A stretch of 64,000 nucleotides of DNA from the NCBI GenBank assembly GCA_029339505.1, contig JAQISU010000041.1, positions 9,465,001-9,529,000 on the forward strand. Direction: 5' to 3'. The translations under genes were made by a program, and so were the position numbers. Source of the DNA: Unio delphinus. Its lineage: Eukaryota > Mollusca > Bivalvia > Unionida > Unionidae. The notes beneath the pieces were generated by a model, which did no database searches, had not been told where the DNA came from, and saw only the letters and a list, made by a program, of their open reading frames with translations. Of this stretch, positions 1 through 10,373 are shown in pieces (position 1 is the stretch's first letter; each line of letters starts with the position of its first letter).

Positions 1-179
1 TTTTTGTACTAACTTGATGACTGTTATACCGGTGTTAACGATTATTCGTCTTAGTATTTGCTTTCTGTTTCTATCTAGATCAGGGGTCTCAAACTCAAAT
101 TGCTCTGAGGGTCAGATGAGGACTTCCAAAGTAACCCTAGGGCCGCATCATTTCATGTATGTTTTAAAATGATATAAAG

Positions 180-1134
180 TCAATAAAAATCAATATAATA
201 AGAACATAGTGATGTACAAATTTTATTTAATCCATTTATTAAAACTAATGTGTAACGTGGATGTAATTACCGTATTAGGTTTATGTTGAAAAAAATGAAT
301 AGTTGGTATTATAGTGAAACCGGCCATAAAGGTCATTTGTTCACTGGTTTAAACCATCAAATTTGTATGATGATTGGTTTCCCGTGGGGAAGGAATGCTG
401 CCACATCCCAAAGGGCATTTAACGCAGAAAGTACGGTTGTTAATTTTGGCCGTCATGTCATACCACTAAAACGTGGCTAATGACATGAATGTAAGGCCCT
501 GGGAGAGTGCGAATAGACCCAACAAACACTCAACCCTATCAACCAATCAGAAGTAACGTACTAAGGGTGCAATGGCACCAAATGGTGACGAGAGAAAAAT
601 AGATTTATCATGTCGTCATTTTTGTTGGAGTCCGGTCGTTGAAAAGGAGGAAAATATCCCGGAAAGCCAGCCGTTGTCGTATATGGATATCGTTTACGCC
701 CCGGAACGCCCTAGCCGTACTTATTTCAAATTCAGTCCAGTTATACAAATGGACAACCTAATACCAATATTGTGTAAGCCACCTGTGCAATTGTATCAAA
801 TAAATGATTCGTAGAATTTTCTTTAACATTCTAACTATACCAATTTTCTAGTACAATAGTGTACGTATCATAAGTCTCTAACAAATTTGTTAGCTAATAT
901 GTCTATGCGACATATAAAAGTGTAGTTACTGTTTGGAAAATAGATTGTAAATTTTGAGCGGTGTTCAAAATTGATCAAGTCAGGTTTTGTAATAGAGATT
1001 ATTCAATGAGGGTTACTCGTAACCAATTGAGTACCCTATTAATCAAGCAAATGAATGGCAATGTGAAAGCTATTCACATCTGCACAACAGGCCGTCTTTC
1101 TCGGAGTACTGTAGGTTAGCGGTAACAGAGTATC
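180..1134. other. hAT internal region without recognised gene
   Basis: This stretch lies between the left terminal repeat and the 3' end of the transposase remnant. It holds two short plus-strand ORFs, 283-480 (65 codons) and 572-814 (80 codons). Neither resembles a family I know, and the second has a plausible start but no splice or promoter context I can defend. It is opposite in strand to the transposase. It may be hAT 3' non-coding DNA or a later insertion; I cannot tell which. Confidence 0.35.
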
Positions 1135-3270
1135 TCATGTTACAGACAGTTTTCCTTTTTTAGTTCCCCAGACTTCATGAAATTTTTCAGGTGTTGGTAT
1201 TTTTAATTCACTGTTCCTCTCCATTTCTATCCCCGCCATTAGTGAAGTCGATACTTTTGATGAACCTCGTGCTGGAACGTCCATTTTTGGTTTTCCGTAC
1301 ACTACTCCGGTTACCTTGATGCTCGTATGCTTGCAGTTAATTATCTGCAATCCTAGTCTGCACCATTTATCTACTTTCTGCTCTCGCACACCGTAGCCCG
1401 CTGAAGACCGGTCCTGCCTGCTCGGAATATGTAGGTTTATGTTTCGGTCAGTTTTTTTATTCTGGCTACTTAGCTGACAGCGTTTAGCATCAACAAAGAC
1501 CTCAATATTAGGCTTGAATTGATGAGAAGATACCAATCTCAGTGTTGCTTGCAAATGCTCATCAGTGAGTCGTGACCTTAACACAGACTTGTTAACCTTC
1601 ATGGATGAGAAAAATTGTTCACATACATATGTACTTCCAAACATTGCAATAACCCTTGCAGCAGCAGCGAATAACATCGGAAACCTTTCTCGTTAAGGAA
1701 ACGTGTAGAATTCTGGTATCCCCACTTCTGCATATTTTTGTTTCAAGATACTATCACACTGAAGTTCAACCAACTCCATTTGCAATTCCTCTGCAACATT
1801 GTCAATTTCTACAGCAAACGGCGTTGAAAAAAGTTGAAATTGCGGCTCCAGTACCTTAAATTCTTCAAAGCGCACATCAAACTGTTGAAGTAAGATAGAT
1901 AACAAATCTGTTTATTCTGTCAAGCATTTGGGTTCAACTTTTCCTAAAGAATTCAGAGTTGAGAAATAGGCCAAAATTGCCCTCACCCAGCTTCTTCAGT
2001 CATAAACGTAGTTTAACTTTGAACGATTTCACATTGTCATACATCTGTGTGATAATCTGTTTTCTTACCTTGAAACTTCAAGTTCAATGCATTCAAGTGA
2101 TCCGTAATATATGTTAGAAAAGCAAGGTTGCATTGAAAAGTAGTCAGTCAGCAAAGGAACTGCCTTATTTTTCATTTTCATGAATAAAGCGATTTCATCT
2201 CTAAGTGCAAAGAAAAGCTTCAAAACATTTCCACGACTCAGCCATCTAACTTCAGTGGATAACCACCACACTCAGAATCCACATCTGAAAGAAATGATGT
2301 GAACTGCCTATGATTCAGCCCCCGAGAACGTATAAAGTTAATTGTTTTAACTACTGCATCCATCACCATCACTTCTTTTACTACAAAGGGCTTCTTGGTG
2401 CAAAATACAATGTATACTAGTGAAGTTGCTTTCTATTGTTTCAAAGCTGTTTAGTTTGTTTTTTACCAATCCAACTACCCCTACATTTTCAGAACAAATT
2501 GACGGTGCACCGTCTGTGGTCAAAGATACAAGTTTTTTTCCCATGGTAAGCCATATTTCTCAATGGAGTTTTCCAGGGCTTGAAATATATCACGTCCAGT
2601 TGTAGTACCCTTCAATGGTATTAAATCTAGGAACTCTTCTGTCAGATTTAAACTGGAGTCTACACCTCTGATAAAACATAGCACATTGTGCGGAATCTGA
2701 CACATCCGTGCTCTCGTCGATAGCAATTGAAAATGCTACAAAGTCCTTGATCGTTTCAATTAGTTGTTTCTCCACATTAGCTGCTAAATCTGTAATCCTG
2801 AGAACAAATGTATTGGGTGACAAGTTAACGCCTTCAAACAATTTCTTTTTTACTAGGACATAAAACGTCACTTGCTTTTAAAAGCCATACTTTTATAAAC
2901 AAACCTTATGTAAATGGCCGTGATGACTTTGCTGTCATTTCACTTATAGCGAAACTTGCTCTTACTGAATCTTCGAGACACTGACTAAAATTGGTAAAGG
3001 AACTTCTTTCTTTGCATGATACTGTTTTAAGTTGCATAACTGTATCCTCTCTCATTTTTCCCGCGTAAGCGTCATATTTCTCTCGGTGTATTGTTCCTAA
3101 TGCCGACGCACGTTATCCTCCTACAGAACAGCTATCGTTTATTGACAAACAAGACATTGAATTTTCTCGCTGACCTCAGTGACAAAATATAAATCGTCCC
3201 TTTTGACTTGAAAATCTCTTTTTTCGTCCGCGAGTTTTCTTTCTTTTCCAAACAGAAGACATTTATACGG
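1135..3270 (-). pseudogene. hAT transposase remnant, GTF2IRD2/ZBED5-like
   Basis: Open pieces at 2871-2590, 2726-2520, 2544-2347, 2271-2065, 1905-1693 and 1677-1135 are consecutive parts of one hAT transposase, separated by stops and frameshifts. Near 3250-3100 a degenerate BED-type finger can be read (C-x2-C then R-R-H) with in-frame stops. Recognisable blocks follow: AFSIAIDESTDVSDSAQ (first catalytic D region), IPLKGTTTGRDIFQALE, LVSLTTDGAPSI (second D region), and the C-terminal EQFFSSMKVNKSVLRSRL of the dimerisation domain. These match the family of human GTF2IRD2 and ZBED5, themselves domesticated hATs. Family assignment is from remembered motifs. The many breaks exclude function as one protein. 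Confidence 0.88.
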
Positions 3271-4200
3271 GCTTTTATATTTATGAAAATTCAGCAAAAT
3301 CAACTTTATAATTCAACATCAACTCGATCACTTTACTAATAAACAGGAACCGGAAGTCCGCATTGAGCGAGATAATTAATAGAAAGACTACGAATAAATA
3401 AAGTAAGTCAGAAGTTTATTATGGTTAAAATGGCGCTAACGTTAAAGTTCAAACGGCGGCAAGAGAAAAGAAAATTAATGAATTGTCAATTTTTTGAAAA
3501 TCACAAAATGCGTTGAGGGCCGCACAATATGCCCTTGCTTGAGACCCTTGATCTAGATGTCCTCTCAACATCTTTCAACATGCCTCTCTGTTTCATCTGA
3601 GCATGCGCCACTTTTGCCCAGCTCTCTTTCTCTATGTTTGATTATCTGTCTTTACATCTGTACATCAGTTCATTCGCTTTATCTCGCCTACCCTGTGTGT
3701 ATATGTGTCTGTCTCTTGGTCTACTTATTTACCTGTCTTCCAGGCTCCCCCTTTACTTTGCACTATTCAAGTGGTATCGTCCAAACTTGATTTGTGCCAG
3801 GTCAGGACAATATATGCTTTAAAATACTGTGACATATGAGAATTACTTTGTCTAGAATATCAGGGACTAGTTGAATATTATGGATATAATTCTTTTAGGC
3901 ATGTATAATCCATTTGCAGGTTCTGTGTGTCAAAAGTGTTTCCGAACCACAAGAGATTTAATTAAGAGAGTTTATACAGAATTTAATACGAAACATTACT
4001 GCATTGCTACTGTGTATCATAATGTCGCAACACTTCTATGTATGTTACAGCTATAAACGTATTTTGTTCAACTTTCCAGCAAAACACTTCTGATCAAACT
4101 TTTTTTTTACGTAAATTGCAATAGGATGTCTGACTGAGAAATGTAGTTTTATTGGAAACAAATGTTTCTATGACACGTTCATAAAGATCTGCATCATGGA

Positions 4201-4202
<2 letters not shown>

Positions 4203-4255
<53 letters not shown>
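4203..4255. repeat. (GT)n microsatellite
   Basis: Uninterrupted GT dinucleotides, about 26 units. Confidence 0.98.
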
Positions 4256-4261
<6 letters not shown>

Positions 4262-4611
4262 GCCTCAATCAGAATGATGTTCATGTAAGCTTTATGATGC
4301 AAGCATGTCTGAACTAGCCATATCTGCATGGATCTTTATTTGAATGAGTTTGATTTTCCGCGTTCCAAATGGATGACTTATTAATACAGATTTTCTATCC
4401 TCCTAACTTTGCGATCTGCGATATAACTTTTCTAAAAACTTGGATATAAACCACATTTAACATGAACATTTATATACATAAAACCTTGCAGTAGTTTGAT
4501 TTCGTTGTTTCTACGGCATTATATACTGTACATGCGTTTTGACATTGGTTTCAAAACAAGTACATTACCAAGGATAGATAGATTTCAAATTGTTTTAGCA
4601 TGCAGCTTTTT

Positions 4612-4957
4612 AGACCATGTACATATCGATTTATTAAGTCAGTAGACCTGTGCATATCGATTTATTAAGTCAGTAGACCTGTACATATCGATTTATTAAG
4701 TCAGTAGACCTGTACATATCGATTTATTAAGTCAGTAGACCTGTACATATCGATTTATTAAGTCAGTAGACCTGTACATATCGATTTATTAAGTCAGTAG
4801 ACCTGTACATATCGATTTATTAAGTCAGTAGACCTGTACATATCGATTTATTAAGTCAGTAGACCTGTACATATCGATTTATTAAGTCAGTAGACCTGTA
4901 CATATCGATTTATTAAGTCAGTAGACCTGTACATATCGATTTATTAAGTCAGTAGAC
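4612..4957. repeat. 31-bp tandem repeat, about 11 copies
   Basis: The unit contains TACATATCGATTTATTAAG followed by TCAGTAGACCTG, 31 bp in total, repeated about 11 times. The copies are almost identical; the first junction has GTGCATATCG instead of GTACATATCG. The high identity implies recent expansion. Confidence 0.97.
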
Positions 4958-5360
4958 TATATCTCGTATTTCTATTTCCGCTGGAAATAATTCTGGAAAT
5001 TTATCATCCAGTAAGAAAGCTGATGCTTTGATCTCAATGGCTGATGTTGTGCATCACGTGTTCAACACGTTTCTTTTGGACCGATATGTAACTTTTACAA
5101 CATCAGATACAAGATGAGTATTCGGTACGAGAATAAATCAATGTTGTAAAACAAGCAATACAATTTAAGGGTTGTTTCTTGTGATCAACATGGTCAGGGA
5201 TGTTTCTCAGAAAACCTATACCTTTTAGGAAACAAATCCATTAGTAAAACTTCAATACTAATGAACTATTTAGTATGATGCGATACAATAAAATGCTATG
5301 TACGACTGAAGAATCAGAAATGGAACTTGAATTGAAACGCTTTAATTGTATAATTTATAG

Positions 5361-5446
5361 GAAATTTTCACCGATCTCGACAAGGACGGAAACAAGAGCA
5401 TCTCGAAGGAAGAGTTCTTGCAAGAAATGATGCTGCCACACCGAAG
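5361..5446 (+). CDS. EF-hand protein, internal exon
   Basis: An 86-base exon bounded by an acceptor (TTTATAG) and a donor (GAAG|GTATAT). Read in phase 0 it encodes a full EF-hand: helix start EIFTDL, then loop [12 protein letters not shown] with D, D, N, S at positions 1, 3, 5, 7 and E at position 12, then [11 protein letters not shown]. These are the calcium-coordinating positions of a canonical loop, so this hand should bind calcium. The exon ends with two bases of a split codon, which the exon at 8924 completes in frame. The upstream exons and the start codon were not found and may lie outside the window. The protein is calmodulin-like in general type; I cannot name it. Confidence 0.85.
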
Positions 5447-5596
<150 letters not shown>

Positions 5597-6260
5597 AAGC
5601 AATAACGTGTTCAAACGTATGCATATCTTTCGGATAATTACAAAATCTCTTTTGAAGACAGAAATCCTCAATTTTATTTTTATTGTCCACTAAAAATCAC
5701 TAAAAATGTATTGCTCACTAAAACTCAAGTAAAAATATTTCTTTTGGAATTTATAATGAAAAAGGAAAGGCCGATTTACTCAATGGATACTTTTTGCTTC
5801 AAACTCAGTTATTGATGACAATTACGCTTACCATCCAAATTTGCAAAAAAGATGCTTTTACTATCTGAATGATAAAGCAATTCATGAAGAAATAAATTAC
5901 ATGTAGCATTACATCTATTCCTATTCCTCTCAGAATCCATAAATGCGTCAGCCAAGCGATGAGAGCGACACTAAAATTCTTTTTAATCTGTCGTTTGCGT
6001 TAATGAAATTTCAAGATAGGTAACTATATCCCGTCATAACATTACACTGGACAACAAATTTTTACAAAAGTCATGTTACTGAAATAAAATTAGTCAATTC
6101 TTATCAATTTTTATGTGATGAACACGAATATGACAGTCAAATTGCAAAATTGGCTCTAGTTTTTTGTAATCTGCAAGAAATTAATGTTTACATAACGAAA
6201 TGCATTCCAATAGTAAAAGGTCAACTGTAATAGCCTACCTATAAAAAATCAAGTCATTGA

Positions 6261-7946
6261 CTACATCTTAGGTTTCTTCGCCTGTCTCTTGTACAGCTGT
6301 TCGGGAGCATCTCTGAGGAGTGTCCAGCAGTAGTCAGCCAGCATTGTAGTGGACCATTTTCCTTGGTATCTTTGTTCCATTGTTGCGATATCTTGATGAA
6401 AACGTTCGCAGTGTTCATCACTAACAATACCACAGTTGCTAGGAAAGAAATCCAAATGGGAATGAAGGAAGTGAATCTTTAGAGACATATTGCAGCCAAG
6501 TTTCTTATACTTCATCAACATGTCTTCTACTAGTTCCTTATAGTTTTCTGCCCTAACATTTCCGAGGAAGTTTGTAGAAACTAGGCGAAAAGCATTCCAT
6601 GCTTGTTTCGCGTCACCTTCCAGCAAGTTGTTGAACCGGTCATCTTTGAAAAGCTCTCGAATCTGAGGACCCACAAAAACTATTTCTTTAATCTTTGCTT
6701 CACTGAGTCGAGGGAATTTTTCATGCAGGTATCGGAATGCTGGCAAAGTCCGGTCAATGGCTTTCACGAAGTTCTTCATCAAATCTAGTTTGATGTGAAG
6801 GGGTGGTAGCAAGATTTTCTGAGCCTCAACCAGAGCTGGGTGTTGGATATTCTTCTCTCCAATGGCTACATTCTGCCTGTGAGTCCATTCCTTCCTCATG
6901 TAGTGCATTTCCCTTGCTCGGCTATCCCACTCGCATAAGAAACACATGTATTTTGTATATCCTTGCTGCAGTCCCATTAAAAGGGCAACTAACTTCAAAT
7001 CACCACAGAGGTGCCAGCTGTACTTGTTATACTCAATGGAATTCAGTAGCTGCCTTAGGTTATCGTATGTCTCTTTCATGTGGACAGCATACGCTACTGG
7101 ACTAGATGGAAGAATGTTTCCATTGTGCAAAAGCACAGCCTTGAGACTCAGTTTCGAAGAGTCCACAAATAGTCTCCATTCTTGTGGGTCATGAGTGATT
7201 TTTAAAGCATTCATGAGGCCCTCAATATCGGAACAGAATATCAGATTACTTTTCTTTCTGAAGAAAGGCTCCAATTGCTGGTGGCGCTTTCGATATGCAG
7301 TAATTGTGACATCTTCTAGAAGATTCCATTGTTGGAGTCTTGATCCTAGCAATTCTGCCTTGCTCTTTGATAAGTCCAAATCACGAATCAGGTCATTTAG
7401 TTCTTCCTGTGTTATTCTGTGTGGGGTTGATGATGCACCACAGTGAAAATCTGGATCACTGCATGCTGATGGACCAGGAGAAGAACAGGTCGACTCACCT
7501 TTGTCTTCGTCAGATGAATCAAGAGAATATTCTGCTGGAGGTTCTGGAATAGGAAGTCCCTCACCATGTGGAACTGGTCTCAATGCAGACGGAATGTTTG
7601 GGTAGACTATTCTCGACTTCTTTCGCTTCGTTATTCCGCCGGAAAGAGGAGGAACCAAGCAGAAGTAACAGTCATTTAGGTGGTTGCTTGGCTCTCTCCA
7701 CACCATTGGGACTGCAAACGGCATTGATGACCTTTTGCAATTCAACCACTGTGAAAGCTGTGTTGTACATGTAGCACAGCATATATGCGGAGCCCAAGGC
7801 TCGTCTTGGTCACCAACCTTGCATCCGAAGTAAAGATGATATGCCTTCTTCACTTGAGAATTGATACTTTTCTTCTGGTTGGCAAATGTCACTTCCCCAC
7901 AAATATAGCAAAAATTGTCCGCGGTATTAACACACTTTCGAGGCAT
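6261..7946 (-). CDS. Intact transposase-like protein, 561 aa
   Basis: The frame is uninterrupted from an ATG at 7946 to TAG at 6261. The N-terminus has a cysteine-rich, probably zinc-binding module: C13-x2-C16, C42, H54, C57-x2-C60 and C93-x2-C96. A Ser/Pro/Asp-rich linker follows (about 130-175). The core has features of an RNase H-fold transposase: LFVDSSKLSLKAVL (D262), HLCGDLKLVALLMGL (D316), CFLCEWD (C335, C338) and VSDEHCERFHQD (D510/E511 or E514) as candidate third acidic position. Similar uncharacterised proteins occur in many copies in invertebrate genomes, as I recall. The flanking inverted repeats support a transposase role. The catalytic assignment is inference. The C-terminus is basic (KRQAKKPKM). 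Confidence 0.8.
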   Translation of the reverse strand: MPRKCVNTADNFCYICGEVTFANQKKSINSQVKKAYHLYFGCKVGDQDEPWAPHICCATCTTQLSQWLNCKRSSMPFAVPMVWREPSNHLNDCYFCLVPPLSGGITKRKKSRIVYPNIPSALRPVPHGEGLPIPEPPAEYSLDSSDEDKGESTCSSPGPSACSDPDFHCGASSTPHRITQEELNDLIRDLDLSKSKAELLGSRLQQWNLLEDVTITAYRKRHQQLEPFFRKKSNLIFCSDIEGLMNALKITHDPQEWRLFVDSSKLSLKAVLLHNGNILPSSPVAYAVHMKETYDNLRQLLNSIEYNKYSWHLCGDLKLVALLMGLQQGYTKYMCFLCEWDSRAREMHYMRKEWTHRQNVAIGEKNIQHPALVEAQKILLPPLHIKLDLMKNFVKAIDRTLPAFRYLHEKFPRLSEAKIKEIVFVGPQIRELFKDDRFNNLLEGDAKQAWNAFRLVSTNFLGNVRAENYKELVEDMLMKYKKLGCNMSLKIHFLHSHLDFFPSNCGIVSDEHCERFHQDIATMEQRYQGKWSTTMLADYCWTLLRDAPEQLYKRQAKKPKM

Positions 7947-8060
7947 TACTGTTCTTTATTGTACGTAAATGGATAAAATAATAAGTTTTATGTAACAGTA
8001 GCTTGAACTGTCTCGCACAACGTCTAAAATATTTTAAATGCTGAACCTATCTGATTGGGC

Positions 8061-8149
8061 TTTATATAGTACACTGCTTACGTCAGCTTCAGCAGCCGCC
8101 TGGCATTAGTATAATAGGCCTACACATGTATAGTACACAGCTGACGTCA
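8061..8149 (-). promoter_or_regulatory. Candidate transposase promoter: TATA box and CRE-like sites
   Basis: On the minus strand TATATAAA lies at 8068-8061, about 115 bp upstream of the transposase ATG. Further upstream is a perfect CRE palindrome TGACGTCA (8142-8149) and a half-match TGACGTAAG near 8085. The segment from 8065 is tandemly duplicated at a 64-bp offset (TATAGTACAC at 8065 and 8129), doubling the CRE-like site. Promoter function is inferred from motifs and spacing only. Confidence 0.45.
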
Positions 8150-8504
8150 ACTTACTTCAGCAGCCGCATGGCATTAGTATTGCATTGCATCAGAAAATGA
8201 TGCAATCAACTGTGGATGATGTGAGCATGATGGTATTATGCAATGTTACATCATTATTCCGGATGTTGCTGCAGTCCTACTGGAGAAATTTACACAGTGA
8301 AACATAGAAAATGAGGTATATGAATATCTTCAAAACGAGAGCCAATAAAAAAAATTCACGGTTATATTCGTGTTCGGCACACCAAAATACTACAGATTAG
8401 GGCCTTTTCAAGTCAGTAATGATTTCACTGTTGACCAGTGTTATTAGACGGGTTGAGATCCCATTTCGCAGACTTCGTCTCATAATAGCTTCAGTAGAAG
8501 GTGT

Positions 8505-8507
<3 letters not shown>

Positions 8508-8569
<62 letters not shown>
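8508..8569. repeat. (GA)n microsatellite
   Basis: About 31 uninterrupted GA units within the EF-hand intron, just outside the right end of the transposon. Confidence 0.98.
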
Positions 8570-8571
<2 letters not shown>

Positions 8572-8616
8572 TGGGATCTTTGAGATACACCAATTGTTAC
8601 GAACACTAGTTGCTCC

Positions 8617-8657
8617 TATTACTATTATTATTATGTTTATTATTATTATTATTATTA

Positions 8658-8691
<34 letters not shown>

Positions 8692-8740
8692 TCCTATTAT
8701 TTGTATATTATTATACCCATTATTATCATTATTATTATTA

Positions 8741-8771
<31 letters not shown>

Positions 8772-8791
8772 CATTATTCAACTAATCATCA

Positions 8792-8823
<32 letters not shown>

Positions 8824-8854
8824 GAAAAAGACATTATTCAACTCAGTATTCAAC

Positions 8855-8921
<67 letters not shown>

Positions 8922-8923
8922 AG
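8617..8923. repeat. (ATT)n compound microsatellite
   Basis: ATT trinucleotides with interruptions run for about 300 bp and stop at the AAAG acceptor of the last EF-hand exon. Poly-Ile, poly-Leu, poly-Tyr and poly-Asn frames here are artefacts of the repeat. Confidence 0.97.
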
Positions 8924-9116
8924 AGAGACCGTAAAGGCAGAATTCATGAAACTGTGCAATCCGGTCACCAAGAAGATGGGTCGGGCTGAAGTGGCTAAAA
9001 TGTGCCAGGCGAAAAAGACGTATTCGGATGAGGATATTGAGAAGATTCTGCAAGAGGCGGACAAAAATGGCGATGGACAGATCGATCTTGACGAATTTCT
9101 GGCTGCCTGTTCTTAG
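8924..9116 (+). CDS. EF-hand protein, terminal exon
   Basis: The coding frame runs from just after the AG at 8922-8923 to TAG at 9114-9116, giving 63 complete codons plus one base that completes the codon split by the exon at 5361. The middle (KAEFMKLCNPVTKKMG) resembles an EF-hand whose loop has lost its acidic positions. A canonical hand follows: helix YSDEDIEKILQEA, loop DKNGDGQIDLDE (D, N, D, Q, E at 1, 3, 5, 7, 12), then FLAACS and stop. Two functional hands flank a degenerate one, so it is likely a small calcium sensor or buffer. The acceptor was chosen because it alone gives the right phase with the upstream exon; upstream of it the frame hits a stop in the (ATT)n tract. Confidence 0.85.
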
Positions 9117-9309
9117 TTTGCCTAAAATATATTTTGCTATTATAAATAGATTCATTCTTTCTGACATTTTGTAAATACGTGACTCGTAAGTAGTGAAGTA
9201 TATGCATAAAAAAGACTTATTTCAATGCTTCGAAGTAATATTTTTCACTCGAACTTATCATTCATTTATAAAAAGAATGGACAATACATTGTAAAATCTT
9301 GGTATGGCT

Positions 9310-9315
9310 AATAAA
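9310..9315 (+). terminator. AATAAA polyadenylation signal, EF-hand gene
   Basis: AATAAA lies 194 bp after the EF-hand stop codon, in AT-rich DNA, the first canonical hexamer I see downstream. Use is inferred. Confidence 0.45.
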
Positions 9316-10101
9316 AACACGTATGGAATGGTCAGAGCAGATACAAATTCCCATGTTTCACTGCCATTTCTACAGGGACAAATTATTAAACGTAGCTCGT
9401 GGTTGACATATTTACAAGATGATGTTCAATTAACAATTCAAGGTCAAAATAAGTATTAGTATTTTAAGTTGGTACAGTAAATTATGCCTGGGATTTTATA
9501 TATTTTATATCTCTCTTCGTTCAAAAACGTGTTTATCATGAAAAGGATTAAAGAGGAAAATACCCGATAAAATCATTAGATGTTTCGGAAAGTGAGACAT
9601 CACAGACAACTGTTTAAAGCCAATACGGACATGGGTTACTTCCCTTTCATCTTGTTGCGAGTCTAGCTGATTATAATGATATAGTTGCTTAGTTTACATT
9701 ATGTATCTAACAAATCTCGCTGCAATAAAATATAAATATATCTTTCAAAATAATCTCCAAATAGTGATTTTATCCTATAGTCAATAAGTCCTTTGTAATT
9801 CCAGTGAATACTTGAAATAGATCCTCTCAGATAATACTGGAACACAACTAAACGACTGATTCCACTATATAGTTATAAGATATAAATAAATAATTATGTA
9901 TTTTCAGTGTCTTTATATAAAATACTTCTACGCAATGAGGTGACGAGTATGAAGGTTAAAAGTTGATTTCCAAAACATTCTAAGTTGTAAACAAAGTCAA
10001 ATGTTCACGTCAACATGTTCACAAGAAAGTAAAACCCGCAATCAGGAACCTATGCTGTTTGCAAAACGACTCTTACAATCAACAAATAAGAGTGAAAATG
10101 A

Positions 10102-10105
<4 letters not shown>
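9316..10105. other. AT-rich intergenic DNA, nothing recognised
   Basis: No open frame of note, no repeat structure and no splice-bounded coding block seen on either strand. Confidence 0.5.

Positions 10106-10149
<44 letters not shown>
10106..10149. repeat. (AT)n microsatellite
   Basis: About 22 uninterrupted AT units. Confidence 0.97.
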
Positions 10150-10151
<2 letters not shown>

Positions 10152-10153
10152 AA

Positions 10154-10360
10154 TGACATTCTTTACGATAGACCTTTTCAACTTTAAATTGACTTGCTTT
10201 ACGATAGATTTTTTAACATTTAAATTACATACTTTACGATAGCCTTTTTCAACTTTGAAATGACTTGCTTTACGATAAACTTTTTCAACATTTAAAAGAC
10301 ATGCTTTACCTAAGAATTTTCACCTTAAAAATGGCTTGCCTTACCTGACACTTTTTGTAT
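10154..10360. repeat. 36-bp degenerate tandem repeat, about 6 copies
   Basis: CTTTACGATAG-type starts occur at 10161, 10197, 10232, 10268, 10304 and 10339, so the spacing is 35-36 bp. Each is followed by TTTTTCAAC-TTTAAA and a GACTTG-like end. The last two copies are more diverged (TTACCT instead of TTACGA). Confidence 0.9.
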
Positions 10361-10373
10361 ATTTAATTCAAAA

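Larger units (their letters stand above)
81..3550 (-). mobile_element. hAT DNA transposon, complete ends, dead transposase (GTF2IRD2/Charlie8-like)
   Basis: The left end reads CAGGGGTCTCAAACTC and the right end, on the opposite strand, CAAGGGTCTCAAGCAAGG, an imperfect terminal inverted repeat. Both ends are flanked by the same 8 bp, ATCTAGAT (73-80 and 3551-3558), the target duplication length of hAT elements. Just inside each end lies a 'gggccgca' block in mirrored orientation, common in vertebrate Charlie-type hATs. The transposase remnant is on the minus strand. The element is about 3.47 kb, close to full length. Both ends are intact while the coding region is broken, so it is an old autonomous copy now unable to make its own transposase. 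Confidence 0.9.
3559..5360. other. Non-coding DNA upstream of EF-hand exon
   Basis: Apart from the (GT)n run and the 31-bp tandem array listed separately, I see no coding signal. 3557-3790 is pyrimidine-rich and its open frames are low-complexity. An ORF at 3871-4056 (61 codons) has no recognisable similarity. The region is probably an intron of the EF-hand gene, since the exon at 5361 begins with an acceptor and no upstream exon was found. Confidence 0.5.
6045..8440 (-). mobile_element. DNA transposon with ~90-bp terminal inverted repeats, superfamily not identified
   Basis: The left end reads CACTGGACAACAAATTT (from 6045) and the right end on the minus strand CACTGGTCAACAGTGAAA (from 8440). 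The similarity continues inward in inverted orientation: GAACACGAATAT-AC near 6119-6133 pairs with 8362-8376, and TTGGCTCT-GTTTT follows on both sides. Both ends are flanked by TTA (6042-6044 and 8441-8443), a possible 3-bp target duplication. One intact ORF (6261-7946, minus) fills most of the interior. The element is 2,396 bp and sits in the intron between the two EF-hand exons, antisense to that gene. The ends were found by eye, so exact TIR length is approximate. Confidence 0.8.

Noticed and set aside
3557..3822. 77- and 62-codon plus-strand frames
   Set aside because: Pyrimidine-rich low-complexity DNA giving Leu/Ser/Cys-rich translations, no similarity to a protein family.
6603..7976. 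Plus-strand ORFs of 61-100 codons
   Set aside because: They are antisense to the intact transposase frame and have no recognisable features.
8397..9207. Poly-Ser-Leu, poly-Asn, poly-Ile and poly-Tyr frames
   Set aside because: They are readings of (GA)n and (ATT)n tracts; antisense frames over the EF-hand exon are shadows.
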